Positions 6,240-11,803 are shown, counted from the first letter of the stretch. The stretch is 12,125 bases of DNA from Candidatus Sungiibacteriota bacterium (GCA_016181565.1 JACOZA010000076.1:1-12125); one strand, 5' to 3'. Numbers and translations are program-made. The notes: generated from the sequence alone by a model not told the origin.

Positions 6240-7010
6240 CTAGTAATTGCCGAGCGTTTCGCGAGCGTTTGCGAGTGCTTTCTGGAGGAATCCCTCCGCG
6301 TCGGGGATGCCCTCTTTAGTGGCACACACAAAGTGGTTGAGAGAGGTGGGAACATAGCGATCCGTGACCTCGATAAGTCCCCACTGTATGAATCGGTCCT
6401 TGGGGACAACCAGCCGGCCCAAGGATTTCCCCAAGGTTTGATGAAGAATCTCCTTGGGGATCTCGGTGAGTGGCAGGGGGTCCTTAGGCCATCGGGCGAA
6501 TATTGTTCCCTCCATTGTGTCGAAAGGAAGCTTCAGGAGTTCATGGTAGGAAAGGCCCGTGATGCGTTCCCCGATGCGGTTCCAGAAGAGCGGGTTCCCA
6601 TCGTCATCTTTCTGGCCTATCATCCTGCCCCACAGCCGAGGGGCATCACCTTTATGGATCCGGTTGAACCAAAAAGCGAGAACGGTTGCAGTAAGGAGCT
6701 GAAAGAGCTTCTTCCCCTGATAGTCAGGCCGTATACACCAGCCTCCGCTGTCGGCGTAATGCCCCTCGTCCTTGATTATGAGAGAGTCGTTCTCAAGGAC
6801 GAAGTAGACGAAATCCTTCTTATTTACTGCCCATGCTACAGCGATTAGTTCATCTTTGACACGGAGGCCGAAGAGGAAGAAGTCTGTTCCAAGGTGCTCG
6901 TGTATCCACTGTGGGTCTCGCGGATAGCGGAGACCATAATGTGCATGCGCTTCGTAGAAGTCAGTTACTTCATTAACCGTAGCATCATTCAGGAGTATCG
7001 CCTGCACCAT
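6240..7010 (-). CDS. GNAT-fold acyltransferase, arginine N-succinyltransferase-like
   Basis: A 256-residue acyltransferase-like protein. GGWCIRPDYQGKKLFQLL (89-106) matches the strand and pyrophosphate-binding loop of GNAT enzymes, which transfer acyl groups from acyl-CoA to amines. The later block RMIGQKDDDGNPLFWNRIG (129-147), followed by FARWPKDPLP and LHQTLGKSLG, resembles arginine N-succinyltransferase (AstA), which has a conserved G-x-x-D-x-x-G-x-x-PFW segment and an MPxxPIY block. The N-terminal 90 residues look like a first, non-catalytic GNAT lobe. The substrate is unknown, and the rest of the arginine succinyltransferase pathway is absent here. The start is well fixed: GGAG lies eight bases before the ATG, and TTGACA / 17 bases / TAGGAT sits upstream at 7059-7087. 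It is transcribed as a single gene and ends at the shared terminator. Confidence 0.68.
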   Translation of the reverse strand: MVQAILLNDATVNEVTDFYEAHAHYGLRYPRDPQWIHEHLGTDFFLFGLRVKDELIAVAWAVNKKDFVYFVLENDSLIIKDEGHYADSGGWCIRPDYQGKKLFQLLTATVLAFWFNRIHKGDAPRLWGRMIGQKDDDGNPLFWNRIGERITGLSYHELLKLPFDTMEGTIFARWPKDPLPLTEIPKEILHQTLGKSLGRLVVPKDRFIQWGLIEVTDRYVPTSLNHFVCATKEGIPDAEGFLQKALANARETLGNY

Positions 7011-7058
7011 GGGCTTTTCTCCATTTTTGTTTGTTGTTGGAACGTGCTGTGATTTCGA

Positions 7059-7087
7059 ATCCTAAGCTATGAATATTCGTGTGTCAA
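7059..7087 (-). promoter_or_regulatory. Promoter of the GNAT gene
   Basis: A perfect TTGACA (7082-7087), a 17-base spacer and TAGGAT (7059-7064) on the minus strand. This is one of the best sigma-70-like promoters in the window, and it gives a leader of about 40 bases that includes a Shine-Dalgarno sequence. Confidence 0.65.
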
Positions 7088-7150
7088 CGGTTTGTAATCG
7101 ATATAATTTGCCCCAATCAGTAAATTGCGGCTAGACCTCCCTCTTACTTA

Positions 7151-7183
7151 TAAAAAACACGCGGGGCCCTCTGGGACCCCGCG
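7151..7183 (-). terminator. Rho-independent terminator of the secreted-protein gene
   Basis: Arms CGCGGGG and CCCCGCG (7160-7166, 7177-7183) enclose a further CCC/GGG pairing with a one-base bulge. On the minus strand a run of six T follows. It lies 20 bases past the stop of the 165-residue protein. Confidence 0.78.
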
Positions 7184-7203
7184 CATGGTGCGGAGACGTG
7201 TTG

Positions 7204-7701
7204 TCACTTCTTAGCGTTCAACTCAAGGTCGGCTATGAAACCGTCCGCTTGAGCCTTGCCCTCTAGCTTGTTCGGCGAAACCAAGCGTAGCGTGTATGTG
7301 AGACCCCTTCCTGCATCCAGATGAATGGTGGGCACGCCGTCCTTGTCGAAGGTCAGCTTGCCCTTGGAGTCCAGGTCGCGATTGTGGTATCGCTGACGGC
7401 CGGCCGCATGAGTGATAGCAACGACGTCATCACCGCTGATCTCTTTGATGGTGACGTAAGCTTTGTCGGACGTGTTGGCTAGAGAGCTCTTCCACTGGCC
7501 CTCCCACTCGCGGATCAGCATCTTGGGATCGAAGGTCTTCGGCGGAGGAGCCGGCGGAGTAGTCGCGACAGCTGGGACGGCGTCCTTGGGCACGTCCTGT
7601 GCCACCTGCGGCGTGGCCTGCTGGGCCGAGACGCTGGCCGGCATGAAAGCGACTAGCATTGCGGTGATGCCGACCAGGATGAAAAGAGCGGACGTTCTCA
7701 T
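7204..7701 (-). CDS. Secreted protein of unknown function with a Pro/Ala-rich linker
   Basis: A 165-residue protein with a clear signal peptide. MRTSALFILVGITAMLVAFM is followed by PASVSA-QQ, giving a signal peptidase I site after Ala26 (V at -3, A at -1). Residues 27-58 form a low-complexity linker rich in Ala, Pro, Val and Thr. The remainder (59-165) alternates in a beta-rich pattern with EWEGQWKSSL, AYVTIKEISGDDVVAI and YTLRLVSPNKLEGKA, which suggests a small barrel-like domain of the W-x-G-x-W type that often binds ligands or carbohydrates; I cannot name the family. It has the best Shine-Dalgarno sequence of the window (GAGGAGGT, six bases before the ATG). A TTGACA box lies about 110 bases upstream. 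It is G+C-rich relative to the RiPP-like cluster (101 of 180 bases in 7201-7380), which may indicate separate acquisition. Confidence 0.72.
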   Translation of the reverse strand: MRTSALFILVGITAMLVAFMPASVSAQQATPQVAQDVPKDAVPAVATTPPAPPPKTFDPKMLIREWEGQWKSSLANTSDKAYVTIKEISGDDVVAITHAAGRQRYHNRDLDSKGKLTFDKDGVPTIHLDAGRGLTYTLRLVSPNKLEGKAQADGFIADLELNAKK

Positions 7702-7785
7702 GTTTGACCTCCTCTCGGTCGGTGGTGGTTGAGCTTCAACCTCTGCGGTAGGAGCTGCGAGAACGGCTTATTGTCGTTACTCTAA

Positions 7786-7814
7786 TACGTAGAGCAAATC
7801 TTGTGTTTTGTCAA
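7786..7814 (-). promoter_or_regulatory. Possible promoter of the secreted-protein gene
   Basis: A perfect TTGACA (7809-7814) is followed after 17 bases by TACGTA (7786-7791), a poor -10 box. The neighbouring TATTAG is a better sequence but is spaced too far. The call rests mainly on the -35 element. Confidence 0.35.
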
Positions 7815-7903
7815 GTTTAGCCTAAAAATGATTGTTTTTATGGCGACCCTCTGAATAAAATCAAACCGCGTATCATTCTCAATTATTCTGCCAACCTTAT
7901 TCC

Positions 7904-7921
7904 CTAATTCGCACGAATTAG
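7904..7921. promoter_or_regulatory. Palindrome upstream of the ArsR-like gene
   Basis: CTAATTCG-CA-CGAATTAG is a perfect 8-bp inverted repeat with a two-base centre, 65 bases before the ArsR-like start. The same core in the other orientation (centre TG) lies inside the 40-base palindrome downstream of the gene. It is a candidate autoregulatory operator, though such palindromes may also simply be dispersed repeats in these genomes. Confidence 0.45.
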
Positions 7922-7986
7922 AGATATAGTGTTACCATGGGAGTGGAATTGTGAAATAAATATGAAATAAAAAAGAAAGATAAATC

Positions 7987-8253
7987 ATGAAAGAAAAAGA
8001 AATAGAAAGAAGTCTTAAGGCGCTGGCCAACGGGCGGCGGCTGGCCATTCTTAAATTTATCAAAAAGGAGAAAGAGGCTGCGGTGGGAGATATCGCGGGA
8101 GAGATACGCCTGTCATTCAAAGCGACATCAAGGCATTTGAGTGTTTTATTCTCCGCAAATATTCTTGATAAAGATCAGCGTAGTCTTCGGATATTTTATC
8201 GCATCGCCGACGATCTTCCCGAACTAATTCGTAGAATTCTCTTGTTTCTCTAA
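7987..8253 (+). CDS. ArsR-like winged-helix transcription regulator
   Basis: An 88-residue protein that is essentially one winged-helix domain. Helix 1 and 2 are IERSLKALANGRRLAILKFI (residues 6-25), the recognition region is AVGDIAGEIRLSFKATSRHLSVL (32-54), and the wing is ANILDKDQRSLRIFYRI (57-73). ALANGRRLAIL is the standard opening of ArsR/SmtB regulators. No metal-binding Cys is present (the protein has none), so it is not a classical metal sensor. CPR genomes often carry such short forms. No strong Shine-Dalgarno sequence is seen. The gene stands alone between two related palindromes that could be its binding sites. Its target is unknown; the next genes on the right are on the other strand. 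Confidence 0.8.
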   Translation: MKEKEIERSLKALANGRRLAILKFIKKEKEAAVGDIAGEIRLSFKATSRHLSVLFSANILDKDQRSLRIFYRIADDLPELIRRILLFL

Positions 8254-8255
8254 AA

Positions 8256-8294
8256 CCTTCTCTTCTCCTCTCTCCTCTCTCCTCTCTTCTCTTC
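8256..8294. repeat. Pyrimidine tract with TCCTCTC heptamer repeats
   Basis: 39 uninterrupted pyrimidines directly follow the ArsR-like stop. Inside it TCCTCTC is repeated three times in tandem (8266-8286), followed by a degenerate fourth unit TTCTCTT. The 323-base gap 8254-8576 holds this tract, the 40-base palindrome, and one copy of the 47-base repeat; I see no gene in it. Confidence 0.75.
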
Positions 8295-8338
8295 ACTCTT
8301 CTGCTTGCTCTGACTCTTAAATTTAATTTTTTATAGTC

Positions 8339-8378
8339 CTCCTTATACGCTAATTCGTGCGAATTAGCGTATAAGGAG
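8339..8378. repeat. 40-base palindrome sharing a core with the upstream site
   Basis: Two perfect 19-base arms (8339-8357 and 8360-8378) are separated only by TG. The centre CTAATTCG-TG-CGAATTAG repeats the palindrome at 7904-7921. No T-run follows on the plus strand (GAGAAATACTG), so it is a poor intrinsic terminator. It could be an operator, a cruciform-forming site or a dispersed repeat. Confidence 0.7.
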
Positions 8379-8431
8379 AAATACTGAACTCCCAAATTGT
8401 GTCAGCTAAAGCCGCCAATTCTTTAGCCATT

Positions 8432-8478
8432 TCATATGCGCGATGAGGGGCAGATATTTCGAGGGGGGTGTTGGGCGT
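8432..8478. repeat. 47-base diverged repeat, copy A
   Basis: This copy aligns without gaps to 9340-9386 with 36 of 47 bases identical. The best part is CGCGATGAG-GGCAGATATTT, and the final stretch TGGGCGT is identical. It lies about 100 bases past the stop of the small helical protein gene. Function unknown. Confidence 0.6.
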
Positions 8479-8576
8479 GGTTCGAGACTTCAGCTGAGCT
8501 TAGTCGAATGCCCAAGTTCACCACGGGCGTTTAGGAGGTTAGGCAATACACGTCGAGCTGTGCGAGTTGTAGGACG

Positions 8577-8909
8577 TTATTTATCACGGCGAGCGGCTTT
8601 GGCAAACTGCATTAGATATCGGTCAATGTCTTCAAGAGCACTATTGTATTCATGTCCGCCCTCTGCCGCGTCCATCATAATCTCTCGCAGGCGGCAAAGC
8701 TCTTTGAGTCGCGATGGAGTAGACCAGCGCGGGTCAGCGCGCGTGAGATCAATCAGCTCCAAGGCTCTCTCCAGCGCTTTTTCAGATTCTCCAGGACTTC
8801 TTCCTTCCACAAGGCGCATTCTGCCAACTTCGCTTCCGATATTTCCCATCTGTTCGAGAAATGTGAGCTCTCTCCAGCGACCCATCGCCATTGATGTATG
8901 AAGCGGCAT
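8577..8909 (-). CDS. Small helical protein typical of CPR genomes, unknown function
   Basis: A 110-residue, all-helical protein with no membrane segment. The block WRELTFLEQMGNIGSEVGRM (12-31), then ALERALELIDLTRADPRW (45-62) and LKELCRLREIMMDAAEG (68-84), matches a hypothetical family I recall as common in Parcubacteria, which carries WRELxFxEQMANIGSEV and LELLDLTI-DPxxR-RLKE-xRLRE. No catalytic residues stand out. The ATG at 8909 is two bases after the stop of the DUF5674 gene (TGACTATG), so the two are translationally coupled. An internal ATG at 8885 (MGRWRE) would match the usual family start better, but coupling favours the longer form. The pair probably forms one transcript from the promoter before the DUF5674 gene. 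Confidence 0.68.
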   Translation of the reverse strand: MPLHTSMAMGRWRELTFLEQMGNIGSEVGRMRLVEGRSPGESEKALERALELIDLTRADPRWSTPSRLKELCRLREIMMDAAEGGHEYNSALEDIDRYLMQFAKAARRDK

Positions 8910-8911
8910 AG

Positions 8912-9256
8912 TCAGCGGGTAAGTTTTAATACAATCATCATGATTTTCTCTCGAATTTCTGGATTCTCTACAGTTCGTGATTTGTTGGCCTGGGACGGGC
9001 GTATGTTAATCATAGAATCGAATTCAATCCAATCTTCATCCGATTTATCCAGATAGAGATTGATGCCCCATAAGTTTTTCTGCGCAGATCCATTTTCCAA
9101 CAAAGCTGCCTCCTCATCCGCGTGAAGCTCGCCTCCAATTGCCATGATTTCTTTTTCCGTATCGACAACTGCTTTCACCATGCTCCCGAACTGATTTTTA
9201 GCAATGTCCTCCAGTTCCTCCTGGCTAATTTTATTTTTTACAATTCGTACATCCAT
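8912..9256 (-). CDS. DUF5674 family protein
   Basis: The conserved core is ISQEELEDIAKNQFGSMVKAVVDTEKEIMAIGGELHADEEAALLENGS, then WGINLYLDKSDEDWIEFDSMINIRPSQANKSRTVENPEIREKI. GGELHADEE and WGINLYP/L with EFDSMINIRP are the hallmarks I associate with DUF5674, a cytoplasmic family of unknown function widespread in CPR and cyanobacteria. I take the ATG at 9256 (MDVRIVKNKIS) rather than the upstream ATG at 9289: family members start near this point, and TGCTATATT, an extended -10 box, lies inside the extra 11 codons at 9269-9277. That puts transcription start just before 9256, so translation would be nearly leaderless. The stop is coupled to the next gene. The length with this start is 114 residues. 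Confidence 0.78.
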   Translation of the reverse strand: MDVRIVKNKISQEELEDIAKNQFGSMVKAVVDTEKEIMAIGGELHADEEAALLENGSAQKNLWGINLYLDKSDEDWIEFDSMINIRPSQANKSRTVENPEIREKIMMIVLKLTR

Positions 9257-9301
9257 ATGCGCGAGTTCAATATAGCATATCGCCGCCACGAGTACTGGTT
9301 T

Positions 9302-9339
9302 ATCCCGTTACCACGGCTATAAGGCCGTGGTAACGGGAT
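9302..9339. repeat. Perfect 16-bp inverted repeat (hairpin)
   Basis: ATCCCGTTACCACGGC (9302-9317) pairs perfectly with 9324-9339 around loop TATAAG. The inner part matches the hairpin at 696-715. It lies just upstream of the DUF5674 promoter and about 110 bases past the end of nothing on the plus strand, so its role as terminator is unclear; no T-run follows on either side. Region 9290-9451 holds only this hairpin and repeat copy B. Confidence 0.7.
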
Positions 9340-9386
9340 TCATACTCGCGATGAGAGGCAGATATTTTTCAGTGGGCACTGGGCGT
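9340..9386. repeat. 47-base diverged repeat, copy B
   Basis: Ungapped partner of 8432-8478 (36 of 47 identical). It begins directly at the end of the 16-bp inverted repeat. Confidence 0.6.
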
Positions 9387-9451
9387 TCTCCTTCTCCGCG
9401 AGTTGGCGGATTCGGACGGGCAAAGCATTTGAGGAATATTTAGTAAATGGT

Positions 9452-10141
9452 TTATACCCGGGAGGACGGACAAAGCTTATTTAACGGGCATTGAGCACAT
9501 TTCGGAGATTGGGCGATACAGGTGGAGCGGCCAAGGTCGACTAGGAGCGTGTTGACTTTGGGCCAGAGTTTTTTCTGGGGGACGAGCGCCATTAAGTCTT
9601 TCTCGATCTTTTTGGGATCGTCTTGGTCCGTAAATCCGAGGCGCTGGGCCAGGCGCCGCGCGTGCGTGTCTACGGCAATGCCCGCAATCACGCCGTACGC
9701 GTTCCAGAGTACAATATTCGCGGTTTTGCGCGCCACACCGCGCAGGGTCAGCATGCTCTCCATTGTCCTTGGCAGTTTGCCGCCGAATTTTTGCTGGATC
9801 ATACTGGCAGATGTCAAAATCGCTTTTGCCTTCGATTTATAAAGCCCGAGTTGCGAGATTTCTTTTTCGAATGTCTTGGGGTTAGCGCGAGCAAAATCCT
9901 TCGGCGTTTTGTACTTTTTGAAGAGATGGCCGTCGGTAATCTCATTCACTTTTTTGTCGGTGGATTGTGCCGAAAGAATGACGGCGGCCAAGAGCTGCAT
10001 CGGCGTTTTGAAATGCAGAGCAGTTTTACTCTCCGGATTTTCCTTGTGCAGAATGCGAAAAACCTTGGCGGCGCGAGTGCGCTTGGCTATCGGCGTTTCT
10101 CTTTTTATCCAAGATTTTCTATACTCGTTATATTCACCCAT
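9452..10141 (-). CDS. nth: Endonuclease III, DNA glycosylase/AP lyase
   Basis: A 229-residue base-excision repair enzyme that removes oxidised pyrimidines and nicks abasic sites. The helix-hairpin-helix is LRGVARKTANIVL (133-145) with the catalytic Lys139. AVDTH (156-160) supplies the catalytic Asp158. The iron-sulphur loop has C208-x6-C215-x2-C218-x5-C224, the exact endonuclease III spacing. VILSAQSTDKKVN (54-66) is the usual N-terminal signature. In the hairpin the normal LPGVGRK reads LRGVARK, a mild departure. The first 20 residues are an extension relative to E. coli Nth. The ATG at 10141 overlaps the start codon of the divergent zinc-ribbon gene inside CCATGG, and there is no Shine-Dalgarno sequence, so the start is not certain, though no nearby alternative Met exists. 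Confidence 0.93.
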   Translation of the reverse strand: MGEYNEYRKSWIKRETPIAKRTRAAKVFRILHKENPESKTALHFKTPMQLLAAVILSAQSTDKKVNEITDGHLFKKYKTPKDFARANPKTFEKEISQLGLYKSKAKAILTSASMIQQKFGGKLPRTMESMLTLRGVARKTANIVLWNAYGVIAGIAVDTHARRLAQRLGFTDQDDPKKIEKDLMALVPQKKLWPKVNTLLVDLGRSTCIAQSPKCAQCPLNKLCPSSRV

Positions 10142-10355
10142 GGTTGTTATGGAAACTCTGGTTGCTACAAAACTTTATGCGGTCGCGGATGTGATTCCGG
10201 TCTCGGGCGATTATCTTTGCGTGCCGTGCGGCTATCTGCAGTATTTTGAAGCGGGGGAGCGATTTACGCCGTGTCTTGCGTGTCTTGCTGGGACTAGTGA
10301 TGGCCCGAGCGGCTATCAATCCGTCGAAGACGAGTTTTGGCAGTTTATAGCTTAA
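10140..10355 (+). CDS. Small zinc-ribbon protein
   Basis: A 71-residue protein with two CxxC knuckles: CVPC (27-30) in SGDYLCVPCGYLQYF and CLAC (45-48) in GERFTPCLACLAG. The pattern G-x-Y-x-C-x-x-C-G-(Y)-x14-C-x-x-C is a rubredoxin-like zinc ribbon that recurs in CPR genomes and is often left unnamed. The acidic tail SVEDEFWQFIA closes it. Zinc ribbons of this kind bind nucleic acids or partners; the function is unknown. I chose the ATG at 10140 because TATATT lies five bases upstream (10129-10134), giving a leaderless transcript. An in-frame ATG at 10149 is an alternative. The longer open frame extending back to 9876 is antisense to nth and is not used. The stop falls inside the terminal inverted repeat of the element at 10352-10455. 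Confidence 0.78.
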   Translation: MVVMETLVATKLYAVADVIPVSGDYLCVPCGYLQYFEAGERFTPCLACLAGTSDGPSGYQSVEDEFWQFIA

Positions 10356-10455
10356 CTGTTCTCTAACTCCCGCCTACACCCAAGCCTGCCTGCCGGTAGG
10401 CAGGGTTTCGGCGGGCAGGCGCGCTAATTTTAGAGAACAGTTAGAGAACAGTTAA
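10352..10455. repeat. 104-bp structured element with perfect 17-bp terminal inverted repeats
   Basis: TTAACTGTTCTCTAACT (10352-10368) and its exact reverse complement (10439-10455) bound the element. Inside are CCCGCC/GGCGGG (10369-10374, 10410-10415) and a near-perfect palindrome at 10385-10404 (CCTGCCTGCC/GGTAGGCAGG). The right end carries an 11-base tandem duplication of TTAGAGAACAG (10430-10440, 10441-10451). It lies between two convergent genes and can act as a terminator. The terminal repeats also recall a miniature inverted-repeat element, but no target duplication or transposase is seen. Confidence 0.6.
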
Positions 10456-10477
10456 TTGTGCTGTTTTTGGCGTTTCG

Positions 10478-11560
10478 CTACTTTCTTTCTTCCAGGACAA
10501 CGCCAGTATCGGTCTTTTTCCCGTCTTTTTGCAGAACTTGGAGAGTTAACGTACTTCCAATCTCGGAGTTCTCCAGAATGTCTTCGAGGGTCTCGGTTTC
10601 CGAAAGCACTGCGCCATTAACCGCAAGGATAATATCGCCGTCTTGGATGCCGGCTTTTTCGGCGGGACTATGTTTCAGCACCCCCTGATATCCCGGAACG
10701 CGTTCTCCGTGGACGAGAAGGCCGTGACTTACGGGCAGTTTAAGTTTTTTCTGAAGCTCGGCAGTCACCGGAACATAGCGAATCCCGAGCATGGGCTTTC
10801 GAATGCGGCCGAATTTGAAAACGTCCGCGATGTCGCGTTTGGCGCGGTTAATCGGAATGGCAAAAGAAATATTTTCTGCGCCGAAAACGGTCGCGACGTT
10901 AATCCCAATAACTTCGCCGTGCAAGTTAATCAGCGGCCCGCCGGAGTTTCCCGGATTGATAGCCGCGTCGGTTTGAATCAGCCCGCGCAGGTGCTCGCTC
11001 TCGCCTGCAGAGTCCAGGACGTTTGTTAGAAAGCGGGAAAGGCCGGAGATAATCCCGGCCGAGACCGTATTCTGAAATTCGCCGAGGGCGTTGCCTAGCG
11101 CAATCACCGTTTGCCCCAGCTGGATTTTGTTTGAGTCGCCGAAACGAATGGTCGGGAAGTCCTTGCCCTCAATCTTCAGTACGGCGACGTCATTTAAAGG
11201 ATCGCGCGCGAGAACTTTGGCAGTGTGAGTATCTTCTGAAACGGTCTTCACGATATATTCCGCCTCGGCGTCAACCACCACATGTTTATTTGTGAGAACA
11301 TGGCCATTGGGGGAAACAAAAAATCCCGAACCCCAGCCGACGCGGACTTTGCCGTCTTCAGTGCGCGGCAGATGGCTCATAATTTCTTTGCGAGTCGCGG
11401 GCGCTTTCTCCTCCGCGGCAATTTTTTCAATATCTTTCCAGTTTTCCTCGGAGATTTCGCGCGCGACCTCTTTTTCGTCTTTGGCGATGACAATCGAAAC
11501 TACCGCCGGCAGTGCAGTTTTGATGGCTTCCTCGACGGTTGCTTCGTGCGTCCTTGTCAT
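10478..11560 (-). CDS. HtrA/DegP-type serine protease with one PDZ domain
   Basis: A 360-residue trypsin-like protease of the HtrA group, which degrades misfolded proteins. The catalytic triad is His93 (LTNKHVV), Asp124 (DPLNDVAVLKI) and Ser206 (NPGNSGGPL). VGWGSGFFVSPNGHVLT (74-90), ALGNALG and QTDAAINPGNSGGP are typical HtrA signatures. A single PDZ domain spans about 255-355, with HSPAEKAGIQDGDIILAVNG (297-316). An insert of about 40 charged residues (28-67) sits before the first core strand. Unlike most HtrA proteins there is no signal peptide or membrane anchor: the sequence begins MTRTHEATVEEAIKTALPAVVSI. Either it is cytoplasmic or the true start is elsewhere. TATACT (11567-11572) is six bases before the ATG, consistent with leaderless translation from this start. 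Confidence 0.92.
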   Translation of the reverse strand: MTRTHEATVEEAIKTALPAVVSIVIAKDEKEVAREISEENWKDIEKIAAEEKAPATRKEIMSHLPRTEDGKVRVGWGSGFFVSPNGHVLTNKHVVVDAEAEYIVKTVSEDTHTAKVLARDPLNDVAVLKIEGKDFPTIRFGDSNKIQLGQTVIALGNALGEFQNTVSAGIISGLSRFLTNVLDSAGESEHLRGLIQTDAAINPGNSGGPLINLHGEVIGINVATVFGAENISFAIPINRAKRDIADVFKFGRIRKPMLGIRYVPVTAELQKKLKLPVSHGLLVHGERVPGYQGVLKHSPAEKAGIQDGDIILAVNGAVLSETETLEDILENSEIGSTLTLQVLQKDGKKTDTGVVLEERK

Positions 11561-11566
11561 ATAGAC

Positions 11567-11572
11567 AGTATA
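11567..11572 (-). promoter_or_regulatory. -10 box of the HtrA gene, leaderless start
   Basis: TATACT on the minus strand lies six bases before the ATG, so transcription would start at or next to the initiation codon. No clear -35 box is seen. Confidence 0.4.
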
Positions 11573-11576
11573 GTAT

Positions 11577-11682
11577 TAGGGAACAGTGAATAGCGAACAG
11601 GGAGCAGAAATTTAGAACGGAGATGCATTGCGACGCCAATTGAATTTTTCAACTATTCCCTATAACCTATTACCTAATAACA
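11577..11682. repeat. Degenerate short-word ladders in intergenic DNA
   Basis: At 11577-11608 GAACAGTGA, GAACAGGGA and GAGCAG follow one another. At 11653-11682 the minus strand reads as imperfect copies of TAATAGG (TTATTAGG, TAATAGG, TTATAGGG, AATAG). No gene is seen in 11561-11803 apart from these ladders and two hairpins. Confidence 0.45.
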
Positions 11683-11706
11683 CAAGTCCCCATAGCTCCC
11701 TCCTCC

Positions 11707-11795
11707 GCTCAAATACGATTTGAGCTTCGGACGGGCGAGAAGAGGTTGTTAGCGCCCCCTCACGCTCTTCCGAAGCTCCGATAGCAAATCGGAGC
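11707..11795. repeat. Two related hairpins in inverted orientation
   Basis: Hairpin one pairs GCTCAAAT (11707-11714) with ATTTGAGC (11718-11725). Hairpin two pairs GCTCCGAT (11775-11782) with ATCGGAGC (11788-11795). The outer parts CCGAAGCTC and GAGCGRAGG are shared when one is reversed, while the inner four bases differ but stay paired in both (AAAT/ATTT and CGAT/ATCG). They lie directly upstream of the tRNA gene. Confidence 0.6.
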
Positions 11796-11803
11796 GAAGG
11801 AGA

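Noticed and set aside
6225..6848. Plus-strand 207-codon open frame
   Set aside because: Antisense to the GNAT gene, whose motifs, SD and promoter are clear; the plus frame shows no domain and no start signal.
8117..8395. Minus-strand 92-codon frame
   Set aside because: Its charged sequence comes from the pyrimidine tract read on the other strand and it overlaps the ArsR-like gene.
8443..8901. Plus-strand 152-codon frame
   Set aside because: Low-complexity Arg/Ser-rich antisense of the small helical protein gene, with no family pattern.
9876..10139. N-terminal extension of the zinc-ribbon frame
   Set aside because: The extension overlaps nth in antisense and shows no protein-like pattern; zinc-ribbon homologues are short and a -10 box sits five bases before 10140.
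9623..10249. Plus-strand 208-codon open frame
   Set aside because: Antisense to nth, which carries the catalytic Lys, Asp and four-Cys cluster.
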